A stretch of DNA of 64,000 nucleotides, taken from positions 310,001 through 374,000 of the forward strand of contig BROG01000515.1 in the NCBI GenBank assembly GCA_030159075.1, given 5' to 3'. Under the pieces are notes generated by a model. That model saw only the letters and a program-made list of their open reading frames with translations. It was not told where the DNA came from and did not search any database. Shown piece after piece: positions 24,801-31,289 of the stretch. Each line of letters starts with the position of its first letter. The first letter of the stretch is position 1. This DNA is from Atrina japonica (lineage: Eukaryota > Mollusca > Bivalvia > Pterioida > Pinnidae). The position numbers and the translations under genes are program-made.

Positions 24801-27222
24801 TGGCTTTTGATGTAGATGTCATTCCATTTCATCCCAAACATGTTCTATAGGCTATAAATCTGGTGACGTCGCAGGCCAGGGTAGCACATTAATATTTTGC
24901 TGCTGTAGATAGTCACTTACAATGCATGCAGCGTGCAGTTGTGCCTTGACCTATTGCAGAATGACATTATGCTGGTTGTTGTGAATGAATGGAATGATGT
25001 GCTTACATACAATCTCGTCACTGTAGCGTACACTGGTCAATTTGCCATCCACTTTATCACTAAAGCAGTCCTTCCAAGTGTTGTAATTCTAACCCAGACC
25101 ATAACCCTCCCTCCCCCGAATTGTCGGCACTGAATAATGAGGTATGAGGACTTATCAATGCCCAGGGATGCTTCTAGGGGTCAAAGAAGCCGATTGGAAT
25201 CGATAAGGCTAATGTGACATCTGTATATAGGTATCTTGCTGACGTGATGTCACACACAGGCATCTTGATCGTGGGCAGTCCAGAACAGTGCCAGTTTGCT
25301 GATATTGTCTCCATAAAGCATTTACAGTGTTAATATGAACTCCAAACTGCCTTGCAACATTGCTTTGAGACATCCCAGCTTCCAGCATCTCCATAGCACA
25401 CAAAGGATCATATTCAATCATGTGAGGCATCTCTCAATCAAAATATTATTTCAAAAACCAATGCTTTTCTCTTTCAATACATCGAATACTGTCAATGAAT
25501 ACAAGAAATTCTAATCAATTACTAACCACATGTCGCTTAGGCACGAAACTCCAGAAAAATGCTGTGGCCAAGAAATTAGCAAATTGAGTAGCGAAACACA
25601 TGTTTAGTATATACAACTATGCCTTTAAGAATAAAGAGCGATCAAAGAATACTTTTTGTTTTTATTTAACTTTTAAGTATTAAGGCTGCAACGTTTAATA
25701 AAATCTGTAAATGTTTACATGATACTTGGCAATCGAAACGTAAACGTGTAGGTCATAACCATAGTAAACCTAGGCTGATAGTTTGTTACCGTAGATCTAT
25801 TTTTCAGAATACAAACATCGCATGGAGCCCTGTGGCTAATAAGTTACCAATATTCATGAATTCCGATAGGTAGGCTATATGCGTTCGCGAAGTTTCAATG
25901 TGGCAAAGATAAATATAATCTCGTTTCACTTTTGATTTGCATTTTACACATTTGTCGGTTTCTGATATATCACGCAAAATTCTGTGACTTTTTTACATTT
26001 CAAACTCTATTTATAAAATATATCATCGCTAAAACTTGACCACGCTGCAAATGTGATGTATCAACCCAAAACTCAGTCCAAAGTTACATGGCATCCGATT
26101 GAAAGCATGCATGGCAAGACATCCAGTTATGTTTTCAAAAGTAGAAACTTAAAAGCAGGAGGCCCAATGAGGGTTTTTATAATGCACACATTGAAACCTA
26201 TCATACATTTGTTCAATGTATATGTTTATTCATCATCATGAAATAATATATTAAAAATAAATAATATAAACTTGATCCAGTATGAGACGTAAAACCGAAA
26301 TCTTATGTCACAGTACTTGTAAGTGTGCTGTAAAAAGAACTCTCACTACATAAGTGTCAGTCCATAACACAAGTCAAAATTTGTTGCACTTCACCAAAAG
26401 CTGGTGACATCTCTATGTAAGTGAAAAGTTCTAAAGGAATGCACAACAATGATAAATTGTCTTAGGTTTTGACAATTTTCCATCAATGATGTTCCTGATG
26501 TCCATATCTTCATATCATAGTTAAATCATTCACCTTAAAGACACATTTGGACTGGTCTAAGACACTGATTTACAGAAGAGTATAAAAAATAAAGCACTTG
26601 ATAAACCGGGGGTTGCATTGTGATTCAAGAAATTTGATGTCTTAGAAATCCCAATTTTTTTTTACACTAAAAAATATATTTCCTCACACTTCAATAACAT
26701 GTTTTCATTAAATGGCAAAATGAAAATATTTATAAACAAAATAAACATTAAAACCTTAGAATTAAACATCACACTGAACAAATGTTAAATAAAAGTGTAT
26801 AGTTAAGCGATTCATGTAAAATCCTATCAGTTTACTTGTTACGTTTTGTCTAAAAGATGGTTATCAACACATTTCTACTGACAATGGCCAAATCCTCGGC
26901 TACTGTCAAAATGCCACCGACATTCTTGTTGTTTTAGCCTATATCAGCTAGAGAACATTTTACAGAAATCTAAACACAAAGACTATATTTCTCAAATAAT
27001 GTCCAATAGCTATAACTTTTCGTAAAATGACCGTGAATTATACCTAAATCGAAATCATTCCGTAAAATTCCAGAATTCATTATTCAACAGGCGATACACA
27101 AAATTGACGAAGTCGCCAAACAATTGTCGGCAGTTATTGTTCGAGATTTTGTACTTACCCGACATACAAGAGACATATCCAATAAGTAAAAATGAGAGGA
27201 CAGCTGGAAACAATAGTTCCAT
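657..27222 (-). CDS. CLSTN: Calsyntenin, 5' part (10 coding exons, gene continues past the left edge)
   Basis: Calsyntenins are type I membrane proteins of the secretory pathway and synapse, with two cadherin repeats, a LamG-like domain, one transmembrane helix and a kinesin-binding cytoplasmic tail. Ten exons read right to left: 27159-27222, 18567-18716, 16708-16900, 15182-15390, 13287-13433, 7459-7650, 6321-6596, 4469-4653, 1670-1799, 657-811. All have GT/AG borders and joining phases agree throughout, giving 1701 nt or 567 codons with no stop. Residues 1-21 look like a signal peptide; about 30-255 are two cadherin repeats (YDCG and KDCGG motifs, DVDEFVPTF linker); about 255-320 the cysteine-rich linker (GKGCDRDTYS); about 320-567 the LamG-like domain (MNRRHYALYVHG, FKPAEWRWHLPQ, VVGACWEG, YFHGYLAGLSV). 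This order and these motifs are diagnostic of calsyntenin. Human CLSTN1 is about 980 aa, so the C-terminal 40% with the membrane helix lies left of the window. Introns reach 8.4 kb and are full of repeats. Confidence 0.95.
1030..1450. mobile_element. MITE-like element, copy 1 (terminal 'gtggaacctgtc' type)
   Basis: Left end 'agtggaacctgtcctgagag' and right end 'ctcccaagacaggttacact' are inverted matches. Internal 'ggtctctcaagacaggt' words recur in copies at 14729-15117 and 44916-45062. No coding capacity. It lies in a calsyntenin intron. Confidence 0.5.
1447..1612. repeat. Short tandem array, about 52 bp x 3-4
   Basis: Units carry 'ggaagagcctgaccattaca' followed by 'ttcaggttacactgtaac'. The array starts at the right end of the MITE-like copy and ends about 58 bp before calsyntenin exon 9. 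Confidence 0.75.
1670..1799 (-). CDS. CLSTN: Calsyntenin exon 9: LamG-like domain
   Basis: 130 bp, found from the flanking exon phases. It encodes IRLFVDGELLLPDHHNFEIL, DDWPLH and KLVVGACWEG, matching vertebrate 'VTLYMDG ... NDWPIH ... LTVGACWQG'. Acceptor GTTAACTAG before 1799, donor GGAAG|GTATGA at 1670. Confidence 0.94.
1822..2671. repeat. Hierarchical minisatellite: 62-bp units passing into a 30-bp array
   Basis: The first copies are about 62 bp ('agctcattatgacaggtact' to 'atatcaagtt'). From about 1985 a 30-bp subunit ('tgtgatatgttctttatatc' plus 'aagtaagcta') repeats about 22 times with only a/g variation at one main site. Because 30 is a multiple of 3 every frame stays open; these frames are not genes. 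The array begins 23 bp from the acceptor of calsyntenin exon 9. Confidence 0.95.
2835..4498. repeat. 58-bp minisatellite that copies the exon 8 splice donor
   Basis: Over 20 units of 58 bp, with older diverged copies at 2835-3110. On the minus strand each unit reads 36 bp like the end of calsyntenin exon 8 (codons WHYNTISMDFPQ against WHHFAISMDFPQ), then the donor CAG|GTAAGC, then 22 bp of intron. The real donor at 4469 is the right-hand member. A run of 17 c followed by g at about 4226-4249 interrupts one unit. Confidence 0.95.
4469..4653 (-). CDS. CLSTN: Calsyntenin exon 8: LamG-like domain, middle
   Basis: 185 bp. It encodes HMNRRHYALYVHGEKLILLL, FKPAEWRWHLPQ and HWHHFAISMDFPQ, in close agreement with the family. 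Acceptor AATTTAG before 4653. The donor CACAG|GTAAGC at 4469 and the last 36 bp of this exon form the seed of the 58-bp array on its intron side. The exon ends on a codon boundary. Confidence 0.96.
4970..5765 (-). repeat. Dispersed repeat A, inverted relative to a copy at 34070-35545
   Basis: The complement of this stretch matches 34070-35545 along its length, for example 'ggccttattgctatgacagg', 'attctgtggagg', and the frame beginning MYKFLLMHNK. The right copy carries about 660 bp extra (34260-34915). No protein of known family is encoded; the shared short frame looks accidental. Confidence 0.8.
5776..6245 (+). repeat. Dispersed repeat C, copy 1, with a 76-bp tandem expansion
   Basis: Matches 19200-19570 in the same orientation ('atcccaatgctatcataaca', 'catcagatccaca', 'gaggttgagatga' type words). 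In this copy the first part ('cagcttgcagtgccctgac') is repeated 2.4 times with a 76-bp period (5776-5960). Confidence 0.75.
6321..6596 (-). CDS. CLSTN: Calsyntenin exon 7: LamG-like domain, first part
   Basis: 276 bp. It encodes ATSGSVDLLPAPSLTETWT, then VFYFDGESNAVEVPRDHF, FTIMTWMKHEF and KEHILCMSDGD. The FDG...VP...FTI.TWMKH...ILC.SDG series is the start of the calsyntenin LamG domain. Acceptor AACCCTAG before 6596; donor GATC|GTAAGT at 6321. Confidence 0.96.
6597..7458. other. Calsyntenin intron with a 30-bp x 5 array
   Basis: Only a 30-bp tandem array at 7099-7250 ('ccattgctattttcagagtc' plus 'ataaccattt', five copies). The rest shows nothing recognisable. Confidence 0.7.
7459..7650 (-). 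CDS. CLSTN: Calsyntenin exon 6: linker after the cadherin repeats
   Basis: 192 bp. It encodes DHFDYSAGTGSQKLAPKAKL, RWCDATC, then TKHIGKGCDRDTYSITSQRK and LCG. The IGKGCDR and KLCG motifs are calsyntenin-specific. Acceptor TGTTATAG before 7650; donor TGTG|GTAAGG at 7459. Confidence 0.95.
7651..8608. other. Calsyntenin intron, no gene seen
   Basis: No conserved exon. A faint inverted pair ('caagcacttttcctgga' near 8113, 'gaagcactttccaaagg' near 8392) may mark an old hairpin element. Confidence 0.4.
8609..10125. repeat. Four 377-bp tandem units, each with CRE and E-box words
   Basis: Each unit contains 'tgacgtcacaatacgtcaca' followed by 'tcacgtgacactcttgaaaa' and 'tgatataaaaa' (first set at 8918-8970), or close variants in the fourth unit. 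TGACGTCA is a full CRE and CACGTG an E-box. The right-hand inverted unit has the same words near 12552 and 12712-12746. Confidence 0.85.
10408..11975 (-). pseudogene. Broken transposon-borne protein gene (cysteine-rich N-terminus, 'DNFDLNEETPSG' motif)
   Basis: Frames in different phases succeed each other down the minus strand: from METCCVLGKR at 11975 through HKRCYQLFTN and cysteine pairs (CLFCNK, CDKC), shifting near 11410 and near 11200, then ERYLTYILEKHPAFYN, then MPKHILLPMTVRHLTGSAEI, LNRFG, another shift, LELETAM, and finally DNFDLNEETPSGAGTTHST before a stop at 10408-10410. I recognise the PKHILL.MTVRHLTGSA / DNFDLNEETPSG signatures from large uncharacterised predicted proteins that are multi-copy in cnidarians and molluscs and seem transposon-linked; I cannot name a family or reaction. 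The shifts show a dead copy. Its place between inverted repeats supports a transposon origin. Confidence 0.7.
13185..13290. repeat. About 50-bp x 3 array overlapping the exon 5 splice donor
   Basis: Three diverged units ('acacacctgtccattcactg', 'acaaatctgtctattcattt', 'acgaacctgtccatccactt'), each followed or preceded by 'acatatttata'-like sequence. The third holds the true donor of calsyntenin exon 5. On the minus strand the first unit keeps GGACAG|GTGTGT; the middle one has lost the GT. Confidence 0.65.
13287..13433 (-). CDS. CLSTN: Calsyntenin exon 5: end of cadherin repeat 2
   Basis: 147 bp. It encodes NLKNTEVVDYSQRHNFILQV, VAKDCGGKKSKP and KEVCKSGWT, matching the vertebrate 'NIRNTEKLSYDKQHQYEI ... 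YDCGQ ... CKPGW' order. Acceptor ATTACAG|GTAAT at 13433, donor GGACAG|GTTCGT at 13287. A weak threefold repeat of about 50 bp overlaps the donor. Confidence 0.94.
13647..14728. mobile_element. Non-autonomous hAT-like element containing dispersed repeat B
   Basis: Ends 'cagggttcgaaaaatccact' (left) and the complement of 'tttctttaaccctg' (right) form short CAGGGTT terminal inverted repeats, as in hAT elements. 'gactg' flanks both sides. Both ends carry 'ctcgccc'/'gcgagt' words. The interior 13830-14290 is inverted relative to 35640-36075. No transposase is encoded. Confidence 0.45.
14729..15117. mobile_element. MITE-like element, copy 2, with a 53-bp tandem expansion
   Basis: Ends 'ctggagcctgtcttgaaaga' and 'tctctcaagacagatcccac' are inverted matches. 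Inside, a unit with 'ctgccacagaaatgtggtct' repeats three times (14752-14910), then 'agacaggtggtcttttatga' repeats three to four times. The element ends 65 bp from calsyntenin exon 4. Confidence 0.55.
15182..15390 (-). CDS. CLSTN: Calsyntenin exon 4: cadherin repeat 2, first part
   Basis: 209 bp. The acceptor ATATTTTCAG|GGCTG at 15390 is the junction copied many times in the adjacent array. It encodes AVIFIKVEDVDEFVPTFEKS (calcium-binding linker type), LLQIKATDNDRSPQ, CDYEILTPNVPFTIDKEG. Donor AAG|GTATGA at 15182. Confidence 0.96.
15385..16660. repeat. 46-bp minisatellite that copies the exon 4 splice acceptor
   Basis: About 25 units of 46 bp ('aacagccctgaaaatatgaa' then 'aaagatcaatttaaccctga' and 'ccttat'). 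On the minus strand each reads a polypyrimidine tract and 3' splice site, CTTTTTCATATTTTCAG|GGCTGT, identical to the true acceptor at 15390 and the first bases of exon 4. The array fills nearly all of the 1.3 kb intron between exons 3 and 4. Confidence 0.95.
16708..16900 (-). CDS. CLSTN: Calsyntenin exon 3: rest of cadherin repeat 1
   Basis: 193 bp with acceptor TTTGCAG before 16900 and donor ACAG|GTCAGT at 16708. It encodes FICGYRIISLRRNIPFTIEL and ends in FSIVAYDCGEYARESN; the AYDCG motif is the conserved end of the first calsyntenin cadherin repeat. Confidence 0.94.
16901..18566. other. Calsyntenin intron, nothing recognised
   Basis: AT-rich sequence with no repeat of note and no conserved exon on either strand. 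Confidence 0.5.
18567..18716 (-). CDS. CLSTN: Calsyntenin exon 2: start of cadherin repeat 1
   Basis: 150 bp, acceptor TTTTTCAG before 18716, donor CAA|GTAAGC at 18567. It encodes the family-typical stretch VFHGKILENERTVRLEPPLT followed by ATDAD, equivalent to the 'YHGIVTENDNTVLLDPPL' region of vertebrate calsyntenins. It begins and ends one nucleotide into a codon. Confidence 0.92.
19200..19570 (+). repeat. Dispersed repeat C, copy 2
   Basis: Direct copy of 5800-6245, with 'cagcttgcagtgtcctg', 'cccaatgctatcataacatg', 'atcagatccacag' and 'ccttgtacccctatttttg' in the same order but without the 76-bp tandem expansion. It lies in calsyntenin intron 1. Confidence 0.75.
19910..20038. mobile_element. 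Short hairpin (MITE-like) element
   Basis: Arms of about 32 bp: 'gtaactttgagtggcaattt' at left and, inverted, 'ttttgccactcaaagtcaca' at right, separated by about 60 bp. No coding content. Confidence 0.6.
20470..23560. mobile_element. Composite repeat region bounded by GGCCC hairpins
   Basis: Left border 'ggcccaaggggcc' followed by 'gtcgctcacctgg' (20475-20505); right border 'ggcccttcgggcctggtgag' (23536-23555). The borders are inverted in type (ctcacc/ggtgag). Inside are a 165-bp tandem array (21990-22780) and a stretch (22860-23530) partly repeated, inverted, at 57230-57430. Whether it is a single element is inferred, not shown. Confidence 0.4.
21990..22780. repeat. About 165-bp tandem repeat, roughly 5 copies
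   Basis: Units contain 'gtagatctttgcatactgaa', 'cactttctctctatcta', 'attatacttttcaagataat' and 'aaggggcaacctgacaattt'. Copies differ by several substitutions and small indels. Confidence 0.8.
23570..24691. other. Intron 1 sequence with a 103-bp x 2.7 array
   Basis: At 24167-24470 a unit with 'gttttatgaaagccatgtca' and 'cagttgtatatacagggcta' is repeated two full times plus an eroded third. Otherwise no feature. Confidence 0.65.
24692..25430 (-). pseudogene. Tc1/mariner-type transposase, dead and shortened
   Basis: The N-terminus at 25430 has a helix-turn-helix stretch EAGMSQSNVARQFGVHINTV and ALWRQYQQTGTVLDCPRS typical of Tc1/mariner (IS630) transposases. Lower down in shifted frames are GGGRVMVW, NINVLPWPATSPDL, an in-frame stop, PIEHVWDEM, and the usual end GANGGHTRY with TAA at 24694-24692. 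Active members are about 340 aa; here about 740 bp remain with several stops and frameshifts, and the conserved second acidic motif is eroded. It lies in calsyntenin intron 1. Confidence 0.88.
25431..27158. other. Calsyntenin intron 1, 5' part
   Basis: No conserved exon, no long repeat seen. Intron 1 in all is about 8.4 kb and runs 18717-27158. Confidence 0.5.
27159..27222 (-). CDS. CLSTN: Calsyntenin exon 1: start codon and signal peptide
   Basis: ATG at 27222-27220 followed by 21 codons, MELLFPAVLSFLLIGYVSCM and S, then one G carried into exon 2. The hydrophobic core and the small residues near the end fit a cleavable signal peptide. The donor is CGG|GTAAGT at 27158-27153. I chose this start because it is the only ATG giving a signal peptide in the frame and phase required by exon 2. 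Confidence 0.87.
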
Positions 27223-27420
27223 TGCCCCAAACCAATATAAGACCTTAACTCTAATGATTATTACTCTAATGTCGTTATATTGTTTCTGTTTTCCAAACTA
27301 ACATGGCCTCCAATCGATGTGTTATGTTAATGTGCCATGGACATGACGTCATTGGGTCGAGCTAAAGGGGAATACCTTACACCGAGTCCGAGTTCATTTC
27401 CATGTCAGATTTCAGTTTCG
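27223..27420 (-). promoter_or_regulatory. Candidate calsyntenin promoter with CCAAT box overlapping a full CRE
   Basis: On the minus strand CCAATGACGTCA reads at 27355-27344, about 122 bp upstream of the ATG. It joins a CCAAT box to a palindromic CRE (TGACGTCA, 27344-27351). No TATA box is evident nearby. A CREB/ATF and NF-Y type input is an inference from the motif; the transcription start is not visible in the sequence. Confidence 0.45.
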
Positions 27421-27788
27421 ATTTGTAGATATTTCCGGTAAGTTTTTAAATGCGGTTGAACTGGATTTTGTCCAATCAAGGGAGAAAATATATCATAATG
27501 GAAGTTGTTATACGAAACTGATCTAGATTAAATTACTATTGAAATTATTATCATCTAGGCCTACTGTACATGTATATCAGTGGCGTAGGAAGCCAAATTA
27601 AAGTGGGGGCGGAGCATTTTTATATGTCGATTACGATCACATTTGAAACTATTTCCTTACCCTGTTGATTATATAAGAATTTTGCTTGTATGTGAAAAAG
27701 TTGGGGATTTGCCCCCCGGTTACTACGGCTATATAGGCCCTATATATATATATAAAGTTCTCTCCCGTCTCTCTTACCACAGGAACCT

Positions 27789-27789
27789 G

Positions 27790-27885
<96 letters not shown>
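27789..27885. repeat. (AT)n microsatellite
   Basis: About 85 bp of nearly pure 'at' dinucleotide within intergenic DNA. It produces the spurious IYIYIY frames on both strands. Confidence 0.97.
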
Positions 27886-27886
<1 letters not shown>

Positions 27887-29735
27887 AAAACATTTACATA
27901 ATATATAAATATATAAATTGATATACAAAACATTTACATAACATAAATATAAATTATAACAACAATAATAATTGTTTCAGCAATATATAACGCTTAAAAC
28001 TGTAACGCTGATAATTATTCATCATCATCATCATTGTCGTCATCATCTTCATCGATGACGATGGTGGCTGTAACGGCGGAGTATGCGTTTTTAGTGCCCC
28101 CCCCCCCCCCCGCGCGTGTGTATATTTATAAGGTCAAAGAAAAAACACTATTGCAAAGCAATCCCAGTTTACACAAATATGTAATGCGCCTCTAGTGTTT
28201 GAAACTCGACAATTAATCACCCACCAGAGACAAGGGTGGATCAACGCATCACCAGTATCTCCTGTCTCATATTATAAGAGTGTGTAGATGTACGCTCTGA
28301 ATGTGTCTTGATGCGTGGTTCTAATATAGAGTTACTAATTTGCTACCTGTGATATTTACAAAATTATTTGATGTAGGCGGAGACTCGTAAGGTAAATCTG
28401 ACTCAGAATCGTTAATATTTAACTGTATTTCATTTTCAACCTCATGGTTATACTATATTGCTAGCAACAGAAAAGCCGGTCGAATTATGGGGGACACACC
28501 CATATATCTTATTAAACAGATGTTCATGTGTTTAACCATAAAGATCATTTTGATATGACAAACGAAGCCTCAGGTATAGATATTACCTGTATACATATTT
28601 CACCTGTAATGATAAATTTGCCTCAATTTTTTGTTGAACACCTTACATTGTTCTGTCAACAAGCCTGTTAGCAATGATAAGTGCATTAACTCCTTCCTTT
28701 CGGTTTTATGTATTAAAAAGTAAAAAACGACGGATTCGTAGTCTTGATGGCGCGACTATTGGGTGAATCGATTTTAAAGTGCATAGTGCACTTTTTTGCA
28801 TTGAAAATTGGGGCTTAGCCCCCAGACGTTTCTGGCGTGTGTGTGTTTTAAGTTGGTTTAGCCCCCCCCCCCCCCCTCAGTTTCAATTTGCTTCCGACTC
28901 CTATGAAGTGGATAGTAATTCAAAGTTAATTAATAAAATTAAAAATAGTAAAGAAATATATCGACATGACTAATGATGGATATATTCCTTCTGAGATAAA
29001 AATGTTGAGACTAAGAATACATCCATGAGGATGCTTGGAGCAGCGGTATAGTAAAATACATACAACATGGCGGGGCGAAGTCTTGTGAACCCTATTTTGA
29101 CCTGGACGAGCAATAAAACATTAAAATTACAAGGACTAAAGCAATCGTTCCTACTTGTTATCATACATATAAGAGAGTATCCAGTGGGGAACAAAACGTT
29201 TTCCTCGTGAATATATTCAATAAATAAACATTTACATTCATAATAAATAGATAGATAAATGGCTTTTCTACTTGTGTGGAATACCAGGGCCCGGCACAAT
29301 AAAGTTTGAAAATTTACTCTGAGGTTTCTGAGAATTTTCTCAACTTTGCCACCTCAGCCAATCAGATTACATGATTAGCCAAAGTTATGTATTATGTTTA
29401 GACTTAAGTAATTCATAAGTTTTAAGGTGCCAGGCCCAGAAGATTTTCGAACTTCCAACATCAATGGCAAGTCATGTTATTCCTCGATATGGGAAAAGGG
29501 AAGTAACTCTTGTCAAGAAAAAATGTAGAATGAAAGTACTGATACGAATTGATGGCAATCGTAATTTTAATGAGGTGTGACACATGAACTCAATATACTG
29601 AATACTTTATCTAAAATTCGGTAAAATAAGGTTTTACAAAAAAAGTAACTAAAATCGGTTCAGACATTAGTACTGATTACTACTAAAGTTCATTGAATAT
29701 GTGAATATCTCTTTAAGTCATACACTACACTACAC
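27886..29735. other. Intergenic DNA with short simple repeats
   Basis: Contains an (atc)n-like tract at 28019-28060, a poly-c run near 28098 and a dispersed segment at about 28780-28895 ('tttctggcgtgtgtgt', 'ttaagttggtttagcccccc'), copied at 31110-31235. No gene seen. Confidence 0.55.
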
Positions 29736-30010
29736 TGTTTGTTTATTGTTGTTTAACATCCCACTCAAGAATATTTCACTCATATGGCGACATCACCAAA
29801 TACCAGTGATAGGCTTCAAATTTTGGCCTATTCGGCACTTGCTGCCATTGAACAGTGAGGGTTCTTTAATGTTCTGACACCCAATATGGCACTGGAACTC
29901 GAGTATTACTGTGTCATCCAAAAGACAGGAAACTAACCTGCCACCGACAGGACTCGAAATAACGATCCAGAGCCAAGCATGCTATCGACTGGGCCAGGCT
30001 GGCCCCACTA
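29735..30010 (-). mobile_element. tRNA-derived SINE
   Basis: Read on the minus strand from about 30008: a tRNA-like head with an A-box-like word (TGGCCCAGTCGA) and a B-box-like word (TTTCGAGTCC), then a body with 'tcactggtatttggtgatgt' and 'catatgagtgaaatattctt', ending 'gttaaacaacaataaacaaa'. This tail is very common in mollusc genomes. Confidence 0.7.
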
Positions 30011-30762
30011 CATTCTGTAGGGTGGTTGCTGAACATAAAAAAGTAAGGATATTGACTAGTTTACCATGTATTTTATTTATATATACAATTATGTGTGTAA
30101 AGTTTGCATTGAAGGAAGTTACATTCTGTATTATTTTCCCAGTGTAGCACTACAAAAAAAATCCAAATAATTGTAAACTATTTATTGCACTACAAAAATG
30201 CCACTGATTAAATCTTTATTGGTCATCGCAGACAATGCATTGATGCGGAAGTTGAGTCTGGAAATACCTATTAAGAATCCGTAACAGATTTTCAACCAGC
30301 CGGAGTGCATAACTGAAGCAAGTCCTATAATAAATATTTGTATGGAAGTATTGGACATGTGAGATGTTGCAAATAACTGACTGTTGATCATGTGGAATAA
30401 ACACAGACCTACAGATAAGATTTTCAGTAAAGGGTATTTCACTCCTTAAATAAAGTTTAAAGGGTATATCAAAATTCTTAAAGTGTTTCTTTAAATATCT
30501 GTTAAAAGGATGTTAAACATAATTATATATAAATTGTCATTATTACAATTTGTAACTTTAATTTCCAATGAGTAGTTTCACTCCCCACCCCTTCTAAATT
30601 CCAAAGCTGAATTTTAAAGGGTAAATGCCCTCTTACTACCCTTATCTGAGGCTCTGTAAACACACTCCGTATTATCTTAATTAATTCTATATTTAGGGAT
30701 GTAGCCAGAGTATAATTAATGTGGATGCATATGCGTGTGGCGAATCAAGGCTACCAAGGCTA

Positions 30763-30851
30763 CTAATTAAAAACCTATCACTAATCGCTCCCGTTTTCTG
30801 ATATGTCGCGTATAAGAAAACGGGAGCAGTGAGAGATCGGTTTTTAATTAG
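30763..30851. repeat. Compact 89-bp palindrome
   Basis: Arms 'ctaattaaaaacctatcact' ... 'cgctcccgttttct' and, inverted, 'agaaaacgggagcagtgaga' ... 'cggtttttaattag', with a spacer of about 15 bp. The arms would form a stem of about 37 bp with few mismatches. Confidence 0.85.
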
Positions 30852-31059
30852 ATTGGCTCATCCCAGAGAAAAAAATTAATGAAATATGGATTCTAGCAAC
30901 ATTAATCTCATCATGTCATCACCGATATGAAAAAGCCATTGTACGAACAAGTCTTCGTGTGATCCGTGTATAGCTGCTGTGTACAAAACATATGGTTATT
31001 TTTTGCCAAAACACTTCTTTTACGACGCAAAATTATTTATCAATCATAGGCGTCGGAAC

Positions 31060-31250
31060 TGGGGGGGGGGGGCCTAGCCGGGGGGCTTAGCCCCCCCGCC
31101 ACTTTTTTGGCAAAGATAGCAATAGATGTTGAAAATTTAGGCTTAGCGCCTAGATGTTTCTGGCGTGTGTGTATTTTAAGTTGGTTTAGCCCCCCCCCCC
31201 CCCCCCCCCCCCGGCGTTTCATTTTGCTTCCGACAGTGTTGTCAATTAGG
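31060..31250. repeat. Second copy of the 'tttctggcgtgtgtg' dispersed segment with long G and C runs
   Basis: Same order as 28780-28895: 'ttgaaaattt(a/g)gg', 'ttctggcgtgtgtgt', 'agttggtttagccccc', 'ttgcttccgac'. Homopolymer c runs up to about 24 bp may be miscounted. Confidence 0.6.
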
Positions 31251-31289
31251 CCTACATTGGACAGCTGCTTGATTCTGCATGCCGGTTAC

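Noticed and set aside
27104..27301. A 65-residue plus-strand frame across the calsyntenin start
   Set aside because: It is antisense to the signal-peptide exon and has no supporting feature.
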